Of a stretch of DNA of 64,000 bases, positions 63,088-64,000 are shown piece by piece; the first letter of the stretch is position 1; the number at the start of each line of letters is the position of its first letter. The translations under genes and the position numbers were made by a program. The notes beneath the pieces are model-generated. The model saw only the letters and a program-made list of their open reading frames with translations, was not told the DNA's origin and made no database searches. Source of the DNA: CAYSCZ01 sp964429655 (GTDB taxonomy: Bacteria; Bacteroidota; Bacteroidia; Cytophagales; Cyclobacteriaceae); NCBI GenBank assembly GCA_964429655.1, contig CAYSCZ010000009.1, forward strand, positions 8,807 through 72,806. The letters run 5' to 3'.

Positions 63088-63825
63088 GTGTATCTTGTCC
63101 CATCCATAGCAATTATTAAGGGCAGAACCACACGGTTGACCCAGGGTGATTACGCATCAGAGAAAATCTATGATGTTAGTCCCCTCGATGTAGCTAAAAG
63201 TTTTGAAGACCATGGAATAAAGAGGATCCATCTGGTTGATTTGGAAGGTGCAAAGACGGGTCATGCAGTTAATCAGGACACCATGCAATTAATTAGCGGC
63301 TATACAGATTTAAAAATAAATTTTGCCGGTGGTGTTCATACCGATGGGGATGTGACCAAAGCTTTCGAATCCGGTGCTGAAAGTGTTACCTCTGCTACCA
63401 TGTCTGTATATAATCGTGACCTGTTTGTACAATGGTTAATGTCATATGGCCGAGAAAAAATAGCACTTGGGGCGGATTCCCTTAACGGACTTATTCGGGT
63501 TGGTGGTTGGCAAAAAGACACCAAAATCGACCTCTTCGAACATATAGAATATTTCCATGAAAGAGGGTTGAAATATGCCAAAACTACTGATATCTCCAGA
63601 GATGGGACGTTGGAGGGGCCGGCGCTTGATTTATACACCAATGTCGTTAAAAGATTCCCGGATCTATGCCTCTTCGCAAGCGGGGGAATCAGAAATATAG
63701 ATGACTTCTATCGATTGGCCGATACGGGCGTATATGGCGTTATTTTTGGAAAAGCTTTTTACGAAGGCCGTATTAAAATAGAAGAAATAGAAGAATTTAT
63801 TGTTAAGACCAACAGTTCTGTTTAA
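63088..63825 (+). CDS. hisA: HisA-like phosphoribosyl isomerase with Asp8 replaced
   Basis: HisA isomerises ProFAR to PRFAR in histidine synthesis. The 245-residue TIM barrel has RLTQGDYASEKIY, HLVDLEGAK, INFAGGVHTDGDV, ALGADSLNG (Asp130), TTDISRDGTLEGP and FASGGIRN, all HisA-like. The canonical IPAIDLxxGK is here VPSIAIIKGR, so the general catalyst Asp8 is Ala8. The start is GTG 63088. It is not in a his operon in this window. It may be a diverged paralog with another substrate. An interrupted SLOG-like gene follows 6 bases later. Confidence 0.82.
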   Translation: MYLVPSIAIIKGRTTRLTQGDYASEKIYDVSPLDVAKSFEDHGIKRIHLVDLEGAKTGHAVNQDTMQLISGYTDLKINFAGGVHTDGDVTKAFESGAESVTSATMSVYNRDLFVQWLMSYGREKIALGADSLNGLIRVGGWQKDTKIDLFEHIEYFHERGLKYAKTTDISRDGTLEGPALDLYTNVVKRFPDLCLFASGGIRNIDDFYRLADTGVYGVIFGKAFYEGRIKIEEIEEFIVKTNSSV

Positions 63826-63831
63826 TCCAAT

Positions 63832-63933
63832 ATGTTTGTTGGTGTTATTGGTCCAAATGCCTCAAACTGCACCATGAAACAGTATGATTTTGGGCTGGAG
63901 CTGGGAAAGGTGGTTATGAATCTCGGTAATTAT
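63832..63933 (+). pseudogene. 5' fragment of a SLOG/TIGR00725-like gene, interrupted
   Basis: ATG 63832 opens 34 codons (MFVGVIGPNASNCTMKQYDF, then GLELGKVVMNLG). The GVIG start and the Y-x-x-G/A-x-x-x-G-x-x-x-x-x-x-G spacing resemble the first beta-alpha unit of TIGR00725/SLOG nucleotide-binding proteins. The frame then runs into element copy 3 and stops at 63961-63963. Any 3' part lies beyond the window. It follows hisA by 6 bases and was probably co-transcribed. Confidence 0.55.
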
Positions 63934-64000
63934 CCCAGATTTGTCTTTGGAATTTTGTCATGAAGGGTTAAAGCCCAAAAAATCAGGCACTTAGGTCGAG
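63934..64000. mobile_element. MITE-like element copy 3, cut by the window edge
   Basis: From CCCAGATTTGTC at 63934 to the window end, the 67 bases match the left end of copy 1 at all but about two positions, in the same orientation. The left flank reads AATTAT, not TTAAA, so this site lacks the motif seen at the other two copies. The right end and the target duplication are not visible. Confidence 0.88.

Noticed and set aside
1..64000. CRISPR arrays, rRNA genes, prophage or integrative element genes
   Set aside because: No regularly spaced direct repeats, rRNA sequences, integrases or phage structural genes were seen; the only mobile DNA recognised is the miniature element family.

Overview
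The window is an AT-rich, gene-dense chromosomal segment of a member of the Bacteroidota, most likely a marine or free-living Cytophagales-type organism. The basis is family content rather than a marker gene. It carries a CrtD-type carotenoid desaturase, both ClpB and ClpC with a ClpS adaptor, the DUF2795 and DUF1684 proteins typical of the phylum, an RprX/RprY-like two-component system, a kynurenine route to quinolinate, and promoter elements of the Bacteroidota form TTG-N20-TAnnTTTG. Shine-Dalgarno sequences are mostly absent. Coding density is high and several neighbouring genes overlap by a few bases.

Layout. 1-4.4 kb: 3' part of clpB, a PspC protein, a small membrane protein and crtD. 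4.5-9.7 kb: a TerB-like protein, the kynurenine operon (HAAO, kynU, kmo), a divergent SDR gene broken by a one-base frameshift, and two tandem paralogous secreted proteins. 9.8-18.1 kb: a LOG-family hydrolase, a gamma-glutamyltransferase, and a tightly packed minus-strand operon (TPR protein, ComA-like phosphosulfolactate synthase, DUF368 membrane protein, aroE, uvrB). 18.2-24.4 kb: queA-ispD, DUF2795, DUF349, a zinc-dependent phospholipase C-like protein, rpsT with a clear promoter, radC and DUF1684. 24.4-34.8 kb: pheT, a coiled-coil protein, zapA, rny, an alanine/sodium symporter with an extra soluble segment, RidA, rarA, a J-domain membrane protein and threonine aldolase. 34.9-38.3 kb: an unusual operon of an epimerase-CBS fusion, DAHP synthase and a KdsC-like phosphatase, followed by sucD. 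38.3-51.1 kb: lpdA, fabG, a VWA-like membrane protein, clpC, WbqC, Sua5, mltG, a thioesterase, tRNA-Ser(TGA), a 59-residue membrane protein beside a long perfect palindrome, an SDR, an alkyltransferase-like protein and a solute symporter. 51.2-57.7 kb: clpS-recR, an orphan PhnD-like lipoprotein, an aminotransferase overlapping a heptose-kinase-like gene, hemE and an MFS carrier.

The last 6.3 kb is different: it is scarred by a non-autonomous insertion element. Two complete copies (165 and 164 bp) and one copy cut by the window edge are visible. The first sits inside a DUF2807 gene. Removing the element and one copy of its TTAAA duplication restores that gene exactly in frame across the junction. 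The second lies just after a decayed histidine kinase pseudogene. The third interrupts a probable SLOG/TIGR00725-type gene next to a hisA-like gene whose catalytic Asp8 is replaced by Ala. Between them lie a cytochrome c lipoprotein, a DUF1080 lipoprotein and an intact two-component system.

The most interesting candidates are the miniature element family with its reconstructable insertion site, the epimerase-CBS/DAHP synthase/phosphatase operon that parallels the KDO pathway's KdsD-KdsA-KdsC series with different catalytic domains, the HisA-like protein lacking Asp8, and the ComA-DUF368 operon.
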